A DNA stretch of 64,000 nucleotides from Comamonadaceae bacterium UBA4962 (lineage in GTDB: Bacteria > Pseudomonadota > Gammaproteobacteria > Burkholderiales > Burkholderiaceae_C). Shown here one piece after another: positions 35,838 to 43,796 of this stretch. Made by a program: the position numbers and the translations under genes. The first letter of the stretch is position 1. Each line of letters begins with the position of its first letter. The stretch is from the NCBI GenBank assembly GCA_002397315.1, contig DHAE01000007.1, positions 458,875 through 522,874 on the forward strand. The letters run 5' to 3'. The notes beneath the pieces are model-generated. The model saw only the letters and a program-made list of their open reading frames with translations. It was not told the origin of the DNA and searched no databases.

Positions 35838-37012
35838 CTCCGGAGGGCCTGGTGTTCGACGCGGCCATCGCCGGTGCAGGCCCGGCGGGCGCGGCCTGCG
35901 CGTCCGTGCTGGCACGCGCCGGCTGGCGCGTGCTGCTGGCCGATGCGAGCGTGGAACCCGGTGCCCGCATCGGCGAGAACCTGCCGCCGTCCGTCTTCCA
36001 TCTGCTGGCGGAACTCGGCCTGCGCGACGCGGTGCGCGCCGATGGTCACCGCGCCTGCCCCGGCGGCTGGTCCTGCTGGGGCGGCGGCCGGGCCGAGGCC
36101 AGCGATACCCTGCGGCACCTGCAGGGCGACGGCCTACAGCTCGACCGTGTGCGTTTCGATGCGCGCCTGCGCTCCAGCGCCGTTCAGGCGGGCGTGCAGC
36201 TCCGGCCGGCCACGCATCTGCAGATCGACCAGCCCGCGGCGGGGAGACAACCGCACCTGCTCCGCGCCCGGCCGGCCTCCGGAGCAGCAGAGCGTCTGGG
36301 GACGCGGTGGTTCATCGACGCCACTGGACGGTCGGCCACGGGTGCCAGCCGGCTCGGCGCCCGTCGCGAGCGGCACGACACGCTGATCGCCTTCCACCAG
36401 CGCCTGGAAAGCGCCGGGCATGGCGACTGCGACCGAGACCGTGATGGACGCACGTGGATCGAGGCCGTCGAGGATGGCTGGTGGTACAGCGTCCTCTTGC
36501 CCGGCGGAGAGCGGGTGGTGTCGTTCCTCGGCGATGCGGACCTGGTGGACCGCCGCGCGCTGCTCACGGGCGATGGCCTGTGGCGCAAGCTCCAGGCCAC
36601 GGCGCACCTGCGCGCACTCTGCACCGGCCACGGCTACCGTCCCGCTGCACCGGCGCAGGGAGCGGATGCCTGCAGCTCCGAACTCGACCGCGCGGCCGGC
36701 CACCACTGGCTGGCGGTGGGCGACGCTGCGCTGGCGTTCGATCCGCTCTCATCGAAAGGCATCGGCAACGCCCTCTACACCGGCCTGTGCGCCGCCCGGG
36801 CGATCCTGGCGCACGACGGTGGCGATGCGCAGGCCACGGCGCGCTACGCATCCCATCTGCGCGCCATCCACCATGCCTACCGCACGCAACTGGCGGCCGT
36901 CTATGCCCAGGAGCGACGCTGGACCGGCAAGCCCTTCTGGGCACGCCGCCATGCGCAGGCACCCTCGGGCCGCGAGCCTCGGCCCTCCCCCGCGGCCGCT
37001 ACACTGGCCTGA
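35834..37012 (+). CDS. LodB/GoxB-like FAD-dependent maturation protein
   Basis: A 392-aa FAD monooxygenase/halogenase-type flavoprotein: Rossmann motif AAIAGAGPAGAACASVLARAG at residues 9-29, substrate-domain residues GARIGENLPPSV, and the second FAD motif WLAVGDAALAFDPLSSKGIGNAL near 295. In LodA/GoxA systems this partner performs the oxygenation needed to form the CTQ cofactor. Its ATG overlaps the oxidase stop, so the pair is made together. Without the neighbouring lodA-type gene it would be called a tryptophan-halogenase-like flavoprotein. Confidence 0.87.
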   Translation: MTPEGLVFDAAIAGAGPAGAACASVLARAGWRVLLADASVEPGARIGENLPPSVFHLLAELGLRDAVRADGHRACPGGWSCWGGGRAEASDTLRHLQGDGLQLDRVRFDARLRSSAVQAGVQLRPATHLQIDQPAAGRQPHLLRARPASGAAERLGTRWFIDATGRSATGASRLGARRERHDTLIAFHQRLESAGHGDCDRDRDGRTWIEAVEDGWWYSVLLPGGERVVSFLGDADLVDRRALLTGDGLWRKLQATAHLRALCTGHGYRPAAPAQGADACSSELDRAAGHHWLAVGDAALAFDPLSSKGIGNALYTGLCAARAILAHDGGDAQATARYASHLRAIHHAYRTQLAAVYAQERRWTGKPFWARRHAQAPSGREPRPSPAAATLA

Positions 37013-37095
37013 TCGCGGCCCGCCGGCCCGCCGGATGGCGGAGTTCCCCCATTCATCATGCGATCGGCGACCAACCCTTCAGGAGACTTCCCGCC

Positions 37096-37866
37096 ATGCG
37101 CGTCCCAGGCAAATCCATCATCGTCACCGGCGCCGGCGGCGGCATCGGCGAAGGCATCGCGCGCCGGCTCGCGGCCGAGGGCGGCCTCGTCATCGTGAAC
37201 GACATCCGGCCGGACGCCGCCGAGCGCGTGGCCGCATCCATCCGCGAGGAAGGCGGTACGGCCCATGCCTTCGCGGCCGACGTGACGCGGTCGGACGAGG
37301 TGCGGGACCTGGTGGCCGAGGCCGTATCCCGCCACGGCGCGCTCGACGTCATGGTCAACAACGCCGGCTGGACGCACCGCAACCGCCCGATGCTGGAGGT
37401 GAGCGAAGAGGATTTCGACCGCGTCTACGCCGTCAACGTGAAGAGCATCTACCTGTCGGCGCTGCATGCCGTCCCTGCGATGCGCGCCAATCCGGCCCAG
37501 CGCGGCGGCTGCTTCGTCAACATCGCCTCCACCGCCGGCCTGCGGCCGCGGCCGGGCCTCACCTGGTACAACGGATCGAAGGGCGCGGTGATCGTCACCA
37601 GCAAGTCGATGGCGGCCGAACTGGGCCCGGACAACATCCGCGTGAACTGCATCAACCCGGTCTTCAACCCCGACACCGGCCTGGCCGCGGAATTCGCGGG
37701 GGGTGCGCTGGACGAGGAACGCCGCGGAAAATTCCTCGCCAGCATCCCGCTGGGGCGGTTTTCCACCGCGCTGGACGTCGCCAATGCCGCCCTCTATCTG
37801 GCGAGCGACGAGGCCGCTTTCGTGAGCGGTGCCTGCATCGAGGTGGACGGGGCACGCTGCGTGTGA
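37096..37866 (+). CDS. SDR family oxidoreductase
   Basis: A 256-aa classical short-chain dehydrogenase with the NAD(P)-binding motif TGAGGGIGEG (residues 11-20), Asp after beta2 (NDIRPD, suggesting NAD preference), NNAG, catalytic Ser in NIASTAG and YNGSK (Tyr, Lys), ending in the usual GACIEVDGA. AGGAGA lies nine bases before the ATG. It is 83 bp downstream of the LodB-like gene on the same strand, so a link to amino acid or keto-acid turnover is possible but not shown. Confidence 0.9.
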   Translation: MRVPGKSIIVTGAGGGIGEGIARRLAAEGGLVIVNDIRPDAAERVAASIREEGGTAHAFAADVTRSDEVRDLVAEAVSRHGALDVMVNNAGWTHRNRPMLEVSEEDFDRVYAVNVKSIYLSALHAVPAMRANPAQRGGCFVNIASTAGLRPRPGLTWYNGSKGAVIVTSKSMAAELGPDNIRVNCINPVFNPDTGLAAEFAGGALDEERRGKFLASIPLGRFSTALDVANAALYLASDEAAFVSGACIEVDGARCV

Positions 37867-37900
37867 CCCGGCCGGCCGGGGGTGCCGGGCCTGCGCTCCA

Positions 37901-37914
37901 TTGACGGGCATCAA
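37901..37914 (+). promoter_or_regulatory. FNR/ANR-like site upstream of moaA
   Basis: TTGACGGGCATCAA matches the TTGAT-N4-ATCAA consensus at nine of ten positions. It lies 52 bp before the moaA start, a normal activating distance. It would couple molybdenum cofactor synthesis to low oxygen. Confidence 0.6.
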
Positions 37915-37966
37915 TCTTCCGCCTGCCGCCGATACCCCTACCGCGGCCATGCGGCAGAATCCCTCC

Positions 37967-39109
37967 ATGGCCGAACGTGTGATTCCTCTCGTGGACCAGC
38001 GCATCGCCGCGCTGCGGCCCCGCGTGCCCGAAGGCCCCTTCGCCGGGCCCGAGGGCTGGCTGGCCGACGCGCTGGGCCGGCCGCTGCGCGACCTGCGCAT
38101 CAGCGTCACCGACCGCTGCAACTTCCGCTGCAGCTACTGCATGCCCAAGGAAGTCTTCGGCAAGGACTACCCCTACCTCTCCCACGGCGACCTGCTCAGC
38201 TTCGAGGAGATCACGCGGCTGGCGTCCGTCTTCCTGGCCCACGGCGTGCGCAAGATCCGGCTCACGGGCGGCGAGCCGCTGCTGCGGCGCCATCTCGAGA
38301 ACCTCGTGGAGCAGCTCGCGCGGCTGCGCACCGCCGAAGGCCGCGTGCCCGACCTGACGCTCACCACCAATGGCTCGCTGCTGGCGCGCAAGGCCCGTGC
38401 ACTGCGCGATGCCGGCCTGGCGCGCCTCACCGTCAGCCTCGACAGCCTGCAGGACAGCGTCTTCCGCCGCATGAACGACGTGGACTTTCCCGTGGGCGAG
38501 GTGCTCGCCGGCATCGAGGCGGCGCAGGCCGCGGGCTTCGAGCGCATCAAGGTGAACATGGTGGTCAAGCGCGGCACCAACGACCACGAGATCGTGCCCA
38601 TGGCGCGCCATTTCCGCGGCACGGGCATCACGCTGCGCTTCATCGAATACATGGACGTGGGCGCCACCAACGGCTGGCGCATGGACGAAGTGCTCCCCTC
38701 CGCGCAGATCGTCGAGCGCCTGCGCGAGCAACTCCCGCTCGTGCCCCTGCCGGCCGCCGCCCCCGGAGAGACGGCCGAACGCTGGGGCTATGCCGACGCG
38801 CACGGCCGGCACGATCCCGCCCTCGGCGAGGTGGGCACGATCAGCAGCGTCACCCGCGCCTTCTGCGGCGATTGCAACCGCGCCCGGCTGTCGATGGAGG
38901 GCCGGCTCTACCTCTGCCTCTTCGCCACCCAGGGCTGGGACTTGCGCGCGCTGCTGCGCGGCGGCGCGGACGATGCGGACCTGGCCGCGGCGATCGCCGG
39001 CATCTGGCAGGGCCGCACGGACCGCTACTCCGAGCTGCGCGGCAGCCTGCCACCGGACACGGATGCGACGGCTCCCCGCCGCGTCGAGATGAGCTACATC
39101 GGCGGATGA
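37967..39109 (+). CDS. moaA: GTP 3',8-cyclase MoaA
   Basis: A 380-aa radical SAM enzyme for the first step of molybdenum cofactor synthesis (GTP to 3',8-cyclo-GTP, then cPMP with MoaC). The SAM-cluster motif is CNFRCSYCMP near residue 55. RLTGGEPLLRR follows, the second cluster ligands are FCGDCNRARLS and YLCLF near 305-325, and the protein ends in the conserved GG, here SYIGG. The start is uncertain by six codons (ATG 37949 or 37967). It is first of moaA-mobA-moeA (13-bp gap to mobA). Confidence 0.95.
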   Translation: MAERVIPLVDQRIAALRPRVPEGPFAGPEGWLADALGRPLRDLRISVTDRCNFRCSYCMPKEVFGKDYPYLSHGDLLSFEEITRLASVFLAHGVRKIRLTGGEPLLRRHLENLVEQLARLRTAEGRVPDLTLTTNGSLLARKARALRDAGLARLTVSLDSLQDSVFRRMNDVDFPVGEVLAGIEAAQAAGFERIKVNMVVKRGTNDHEIVPMARHFRGTGITLRFIEYMDVGATNGWRMDEVLPSAQIVERLREQLPLVPLPAAAPGETAERWGYADAHGRHDPALGEVGTISSVTRAFCGDCNRARLSMEGRLYLCLFATQGWDLRALLRGGADDADLAAAIAGIWQGRTDRYSELRGSLPPDTDATAPRRVEMSYIGG

Positions 39110-39122
39110 GGCCCGGCGCTCC

Positions 39123-39773
39123 ATGACGATCGCCCGCACCGACATCGCCGGCATCGTGCTGGCCGGTGGACAGGGCTCCCGCATGGGGGGGCTGGACAAG
39201 GGCCTGCAGGATTTCCACGGCCGGCCGCTCGCGGCGCTCGCAGTGGAGCGGCTGCGCCCGCAGGCCGCGCCCGGCCGCCTTTTCCTGAGCGCCAACCGCA
39301 ACCCGGAGCGCTATGCCGCCTTAGGCGTACCGGTGCTCGGCGATGGGATGCCCGGCCACCCCGGTCCCCTTGCCGGCCTGCTGGCGGGCCTGGAGCACGG
39401 CGGCACGCCCTGGCTGCTGGCCGTGCCGTGCGATACCCCCCGCTTTCCGCTCGACCTGGGCGTCCGGCTGGCCGAGGCCGCCGAAGCCGCGGGGGCGGGC
39501 ATCGCCATCGCCGCCGCGCCCGAAGCGCCGGATCGGTCCGGCAACCCGGTACCCGAAGCCATGCGCCTGCATCCCGTCTGCTGCCTGCTGCGCGCCGGTC
39601 TGCACGATGACTTGCGCAACTACCTCGTCGGCGGTGGCCGCAAGGTGCTGGCCTGGATGGAGCGGCACGTCCTCGCCACCGCGGTCTTCGACCGGCCCGG
39701 TGACGATCCGCACGCGTTCCGCAATGCCAACACCCTGGCCGAACTGCGCCTTCTGGAAGCCGAATCCGCATGA
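39123..39773 (+). CDS. mobA: Molybdenum cofactor guanylyltransferase MobA
   Basis: A 216-aa nucleotidyltransferase that joins GMP to molybdopterin to give the MGD cofactor of DMSO-reductase-type enzymes such as nitrate reductase. The signature LAGGQGSRMGGLDKGL lies at residues 12-27, and VPCDTPRFP near 100 supplies the metal-binding Asp. The late FRNANTLAEL is the usual FxNxNTPxD-type motif in modified form. The stop overlaps the moeA ATG (ATGA). Confidence 0.92.
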   Translation: MTIARTDIAGIVLAGGQGSRMGGLDKGLQDFHGRPLAALAVERLRPQAAPGRLFLSANRNPERYAALGVPVLGDGMPGHPGPLAGLLAGLEHGGTPWLLAVPCDTPRFPLDLGVRLAEAAEAAGAGIAIAAAPEAPDRSGNPVPEAMRLHPVCCLLRAGLHDDLRNYLVGGGRKVLAWMERHVLATAVFDRPGDDPHAFRNANTLAELRLLEAESA

Positions 39774-41161
39774 GCCACCCGATTCCCCCCCCAGGCGCCA
39801 CGCCTGCGGCACCCTCTTCCGTTCATCCACGCCCTGACCCGCATGGCCGGCGCGTCCAGGAGGACCCGGGGCCCCAGGTCGCATCCGGGCACGATCTCCC
39901 GGTGGACACCATCCACGCGCGGCTCGGTGCCCTCGCGGTGCCCGTGCGCGAGGTCGAAGAGGTCGCCATCTTCGCCGCGCTCGACCGCGTGCTGGCCGAA
40001 GACGTCGTCTCGCCCATGGACGTGCCCCCGCACGACAACTCCGCCATGGACGGCTTCGCCTTCGACGGAGCCGCCCTGGCAGCGGGGCAGCCGCTGCGCC
40101 TGCAGGTGGCCGGAACCGTGCTCGCCGGCCACCGCTGGCCCGGCACACTGGAGCCGGGCCGGTGCCTGCGCATCATGACCGGCGCGGTGATGCCCGCCGG
40201 GGCCGACACGGTCGTGCCCCAGGAATCCGCCGTATGCCACCGCGCCGAAGACGGCACCGAAACCGTCGACATCCCGCCGGGCGCCGTGCGGCCGTGCGAC
40301 CACCGCCGCCGTGCCGGGGAAGATCTGGCCCATGGGCGCACCGCCCTCGCCCGCGGCAGCCGTCTCACGCCGGCCGCGCTCGGGCTGATCGCGAGCCTCG
40401 GGCAGGCCACGGTGCCGGTGTTCCGCCGCCTGCGCGTGGCCTTTTTCTCGACCGGCGACGAGATCCTCAGCCTGGGAACGCCCTGGCGCGAGGGCGCGGT
40501 GTACGACAGCAACCGCTACACGCTCTTCGGGCTGCTGGCGCGCATGGGTGTGGAGCCGATCGACCTGGGCGCCGTGCCGGACGAGCCGCAGGCCCTGGAG
40601 GCCGCGCTGCGCACAGCGGCCGGGCGGGCCGATGCCATCGTCACCAGCGGCGGCGTGAGCGCGGGCGCGGCCGACCACACGCGCACTCTGCTGGACCGCC
40701 TGGGCAGCGTGGAATTCTGGCGCGTGGCGATGCGGCCGGGCCGCCCCATGGCCGCCGGGCGCATCCCGCGTCCTCAGTCATCCGGAGAGAACGCTGCGGA
40801 TGCGGGCCCGGCCGTGCTGTTCGCCCTGCCGGGCAATCCCGTGGCGGCGATGGTGGCCTTCCTCGTGTTCGTGCGGCCGGTGCTCTGGCGCATGATGGGC
40901 CGCCGGCATACGCCCGCGCCCGCCCTGCGCGCCCTGGCGGCGGAGCCGCTCCACAAGCGCCCCGGGCGCACCGAATACCAGCGCGGCGTGGTCTTCCAGG
41001 AGGCGGACGGCACATTGCGCGTGCGCACCACCGGTCCGCAGGGCTCGGGCCTGTTGAGCTCCATGGTGCAGGCCGACGGGCTCATCGTGCTGCCGCACGC
41101 CAGCGGCCCCGTCGCCGCGGGCGATACGGTGGAAGTGCTGCTGTTTGACGGCATGCTCTGA
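39770..41161 (+). CDS. moeA: Molybdopterin molybdenumtransferase MoeA
   Basis: A 463-aa enzyme that inserts molybdate into adenylylated molybdopterin. Conserved features: DVPPHDNSAMDGFAF near residue 84, RIMTGAVMPAGADTVVPQE, the MoaB/MogA-like domain with STGDEIL, YDSN and TSGGVSAG, then ALPGNPVAAMV and KRPGRTEYQRG. The N-terminal 40 residues are a Pro-rich extension; a later start is possible, but the ATGA overlap with mobA favours this one. Last gene of the operon. Confidence 0.93.
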   Translation: MSHPIPPPGATPAAPSSVHPRPDPHGRRVQEDPGPQVASGHDLPVDTIHARLGALAVPVREVEEVAIFAALDRVLAEDVVSPMDVPPHDNSAMDGFAFDGAALAAGQPLRLQVAGTVLAGHRWPGTLEPGRCLRIMTGAVMPAGADTVVPQESAVCHRAEDGTETVDIPPGAVRPCDHRRRAGEDLAHGRTALARGSRLTPAALGLIASLGQATVPVFRRLRVAFFSTGDEILSLGTPWREGAVYDSNRYTLFGLLARMGVEPIDLGAVPDEPQALEAALRTAAGRADAIVTSGGVSAGAADHTRTLLDRLGSVEFWRVAMRPGRPMAAGRIPRPQSSGENAADAGPAVLFALPGNPVAAMVAFLVFVRPVLWRMMGRRHTPAPALRALAAEPLHKRPGRTEYQRGVVFQEADGTLRVRTTGPQGSGLLSSMVQADGLIVLPHASGPVAAGDTVEVLLFDGML

Positions 41162-41222
41162 CACGCCCGGGCGCGGGCCGGGCGTACCCTGCATGCATCG
41201 TCCACCGAACGGAAAGACACGC

Positions 41223-41576
41223 ATGACCTACACCGCCCAGCACCTTGCCGAATCCCCCACGCGGGAGGACATCGACCGCCTGCAGGGTGCCGCCGTCCTG
41301 GAATTCGGCACGCCCTGGTGCGGCTACTGCCAGCGCGCGCAGCCGCTGATCGAGAATGCCCTGAAGGACCACGACCAAGTGCAGCACATCAAGGTCGAAG
41401 ACGGCCCGGGCCGGCCGCTCGGGCGCAGCTTCGGCGTCAAGCTCTGGCCCACCCTGGTCTTCCTGCGCGACGGCAAGGAGATCGACCGGGTGGTGCGGCC
41501 GACGGACGCCACCGTGCTGGCCCCGCCGATGCAGGCGATCGCCCACGCACCGGCCATCAGCATCGGCCCGGCCTGA
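41223..41576 (+). CDS. Thioredoxin-family protein (CGYC active site)
   Basis: A 117-aa thioredoxin fold with VLEFGTPWCGYCQRAQPL, so the active site is CGYC instead of CGPC, and the cis-Pro loop is LWPTLVFLRDGKEIDRVV. The CGYC motif resembles TlpA/ScsC-like or disulfide-isomerase-type variants more than TrxA. There is no signal peptide, so it is probably cytosolic. The ATG at 41223 is the family start. It lies 61 bp after moeA; a functional link is not evident. Confidence 0.87.
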   Translation: MTYTAQHLAESPTREDIDRLQGAAVLEFGTPWCGYCQRAQPLIENALKDHDQVQHIKVEDGPGRPLGRSFGVKLWPTLVFLRDGKEIDRVVRPTDATVLAPPMQAIAHAPAISIGPA

Positions 41577-41615
41577 CAGGCCTCGATCGACGGACTGCGG
41601 CTTGCCGCGGTGGCT

Positions 41616-42065
41616 TCAGCCGCGGCCCAGGGCCTTGTCCACCCCCTTGTTGGCCAGCGCATCCGCGCGCTCGTTGCCCGGATCGCCGGCATGGCCCTTC
41701 ACCCAGCGCCAGTCGATCACGTGGCCGCTGCCGGCCACGAGGTCGTCCAGCCGCTTCCACAGCTCCACGTTCTTCACCGGCTGGCCCGACGCCGTGCGCC
41801 AGCCCTTGCGCTTCCACCCCTGGATCCACTCGGTGATGCCCTTGCGCACGTACTGGCTGTCGAGATAGAGCGTGACGGCGCAAGGGCGCTTGAGCGCGGC
41901 CAGTGCCTCGATCACGGCGAGCAGTTCCATGCGGTTGTTGGTGGTTCCGAGTTCGCCGCCGAACAACTCCTTCTCCAGCGCCCCCGAGCGCAATATCGCC
42001 CCCCAGCCGCCGGGCCCCGGGTTTCCCTTGCAGGCGCCGTCGGTGTAGATCACAACCTCGTTCAA
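41616..42065 (-). CDS. rnhA: Ribonuclease HI
   Basis: A 149-aa endonuclease that removes RNA from RNA-DNA hybrids. It has YTDGACKGNPGPGGWG (first catalytic Asp), the NNRMELLAVIEAL Glu, LYLDSQYVRKGI (Asp) and the late VKGHAGDPGNERADALAN (His, Asp). The protein has the usual length if it begins at a TTG (42065, LNEVVIYTDG). An ATG at 42134 that overlaps the methyltransferase stop (ATGA) would add 23 residues; sequence similarity to typical RNase HI favours the TTG, translation coupling the ATG. Confidence 0.92.
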   Translation of the reverse strand: MNEVVIYTDGACKGNPGPGGWGAILRSGALEKELFGGELGTTNNRMELLAVIEALAALKRPCAVTLYLDSQYVRKGITEWIQGWKRKGWRTASGQPVKNVELWKRLDDLVAGSGHVIDWRWVKGHAGDPGNERADALANKGVDKALGRG

Positions 42066-42130
42066 GACTTTCTCGCTTCCATAGTCAATCAATGCGCGCG
42101 CGTTGCCGCATCCTGTCGTTCCGCCATTTT

Positions 42131-43009
42131 TCATCGCCTGCGGTGCGGCGTCCCGCCGATCCCGCCGTTCAGCGGCATCTTCGGCACCACGGCCACCGGC
42201 GCCGCCCGCCCCTGCGGAGCCTGCCCCGTGCGCCACGAGGGCTCCAGCAGGCGCATGCCGTGCACGCGCTTGACGGCCACCACCATATAGGCGGCCCCGA
42301 GTATCGGCCACCAGCGGGCGCCCACCGCATCCACCCATTCATAGCGCTGCAGCCAGCGCGTGCTGCGCACGGCGGGCCGGTAGGCGCCGAAGCTGATGGT
42401 CTCGATCTCGAAATTCAGCAGCCGCAGCCAGTCGCGCAAACGCCAGTGGCCGATGAATTCGCCCACGTCCGGCAGATACAGTCGTCCGCCCCCGCCCAGC
42501 CGCTGGTAGAGCCGCACCCGGCGCTGCCGCAGGCCCCAGAGGCTGACGGGATTGAGCCCGCTCACCACCAGCCGCCCTTCGGGCATGAGCACGCGATGCA
42601 CCTCGCGCAGCGCCGCATGCGGGTCCACGCTCAGCTCCAGCGCATGGGGCAGAAGCACCAGATCGAGGCAGTTCTCGGGGAACGGCAACGCGACCGGGTC
42701 GGTCAGCAGCGCGGCGCGCAGCGGTGCTTCCCCGCCCCCGGCATCGCCCTCGGCGTGCTGCGCCGTGGAAGGCGCCTCGCGCGCCGGCGGTGGCGGCCAC
42801 AGCAGCGCCTCGGCGGCGCCGAGCGCCAGCCAGCGGTGCGGCATCCGGTTGGCGCGCAGGCCCTGCAGGCCGGGCATGCCGAGCTGCAGCGCATGGTAGC
42901 CGAACACGTCGGCGACCATTTCGTCATAGCGCTCCTGCTCCCACGCCAGCAGGTATCGGCCGGGCGGTGAGTCGAACCAATGGTGCAAACCTATAATTTC
43001 GTCGCTCAT
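42131..43009 (-). CDS. Class I SAM-dependent methyltransferase
   Basis: A 292-aa protein of the Methyltransf_11 type, with LPFPENCLDLVLLPHALELSVDPHAALREVHRVLMPEGRLVVSGLNP near residues 110-155, the post-I to motif III core. The glycine-rich SAM motif I is degenerate (WLALGAAEALLW) and a Gly/Ala/Pro insert follows it, so activity is not certain. The substrate is unknown. Its ATG overlaps the ATG of gloB on the other strand (positions 43007-43010), and its 3' end abuts rnhA. Confidence 0.82.
   Translation of the reverse strand: MSDEIIGLHHWFDSPPGRYLLAWEQERYDEMVADVFGYHALQLGMPGLQGLRANRMPHRWLALGAAEALLWPPPPAREAPSTAQHAEGDAGGGEAPLRAALLTDPVALPFPENCLDLVLLPHALELSVDPHAALREVHRVLMPEGRLVVSGLNPVSLWGLRQRRVRLYQRLGGGGRLYLPDVGEFIGHWRLRDWLRLLNFEIETISFGAYRPAVRSTRWLQRYEWVDAVGARWWPILGAAYMVVAVKRVHGMRLLEPSWRTGQAPQGRAAPVAVVPKMPLNGGIGGTPHRRR
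42992..42997 (+). promoter_or_regulatory. Perfect -10 box close to the gloB ATG
   Basis: TATAAT ends 10 bases before the gloB ATG at 43008. Transcription would then start about 43003-43005, giving a leader of only a few bases. No good -35 hexamer is seen at 17-bp spacing. Confidence 0.5.
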
Positions 43010-43790
43010 GAACTTGCTGCCGCTGCCCGCTTTCACCGACAACTACATCTGGATGCTGCACGACGGCCATCGCGCCGCCGTGGTCGACCCCGGGGAAGCC
43101 GGCCCGGTGCTGCAGGCCCTGCAGCGCCACGGCCTGGCGTTGGAGGCGATTCTAGTCACGCACCATCACGGCGATCATGTCGGCGGCGTGGCGGAGCTGC
43201 GCGAGGCCACCGGCGCCACCGTCTGGGGTCCGGCGCGCGAAACCATTCCCGAGCCCGTGCGCCGGTTGTCGGACGGCGACACGGTCGAGGTGCTGGGCCT
43301 GCGCTTTTCCGTCATCGACGTGCCAGGGCATACGGCCGGGCACATCGCCTACCACGGGGCCGACGTGCTCGGGGGGCCGCTGCTCTTCTGTGGCGACACG
43401 CTGTTCTCCGGCGGCTGCGGGCGCCTGTTCGAGGGCACGCCCGCGCAAATGCAGCATTCGCTCGACCGCCTCGCCGCCCTCCCTCCGGACACGCGGGTGT
43501 GCTGCGCGCACGAATACACACTTTCGAACCTCGCTTTCGCGCGCGCGGTGGAACCTGCCAACGCTGCGCTGCTCCAGTACAGCCGTGACTGCGAAGCGCG
43601 CCGCGCCGATGGACAGCCCACGCTGCCCTCGCGCCTGGACACCGAGCAGGCCGTGAACCCTTTCCTGCGCACGCGGGAGCCCGGCGTGGCCCGTGCCGCG
43701 CAGGCTTTCGACGCCCGCGCCGATGCGGCCGACCCGGCCTCGGTGCTGGCCGCGCTGCGCGCCTGGAAAAACGACTTCCGACCGAACTGA
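43008..43790 (+). CDS. gloB: Hydroxyacylglutathione hydrolase (glyoxalase II)
   Basis: A 260-aa metallo-beta-lactamase-fold enzyme that splits S-lactoylglutathione in methylglyoxal detoxification. The two-metal signature THHHGDHVGG is near residue 50, VPGHTAGH near 105, the Asp in FCGDTLFSGGCGRLFEG near 130, and AHEYTLSNLAFA near 170 supplies the last His. The C-terminal alpha domain ends AALRAWKNDFRPN, the family end. The ATG overlaps the start codon of the divergent methyltransferase, and no ribosome-binding site is free of that gene. Confidence 0.95.
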   Translation: MNLLPLPAFTDNYIWMLHDGHRAAVVDPGEAGPVLQALQRHGLALEAILVTHHHGDHVGGVAELREATGATVWGPARETIPEPVRRLSDGDTVEVLGLRFSVIDVPGHTAGHIAYHGADVLGGPLLFCGDTLFSGGCGRLFEGTPAQMQHSLDRLAALPPDTRVCCAHEYTLSNLAFARAVEPANAALLQYSRDCEARRADGQPTLPSRLDTEQAVNPFLRTREPGVARAAQAFDARADAADPASVLAALRAWKNDFRPN

Positions 43791-43796
43791 CCCTTC

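Noticed and set aside
35834..37012. Flavin-dependent tryptophan halogenase making a natural product
   Set aside because: No biosynthetic cluster around it; the overlapping LodA-type gene explains it as a cofactor-maturation protein.
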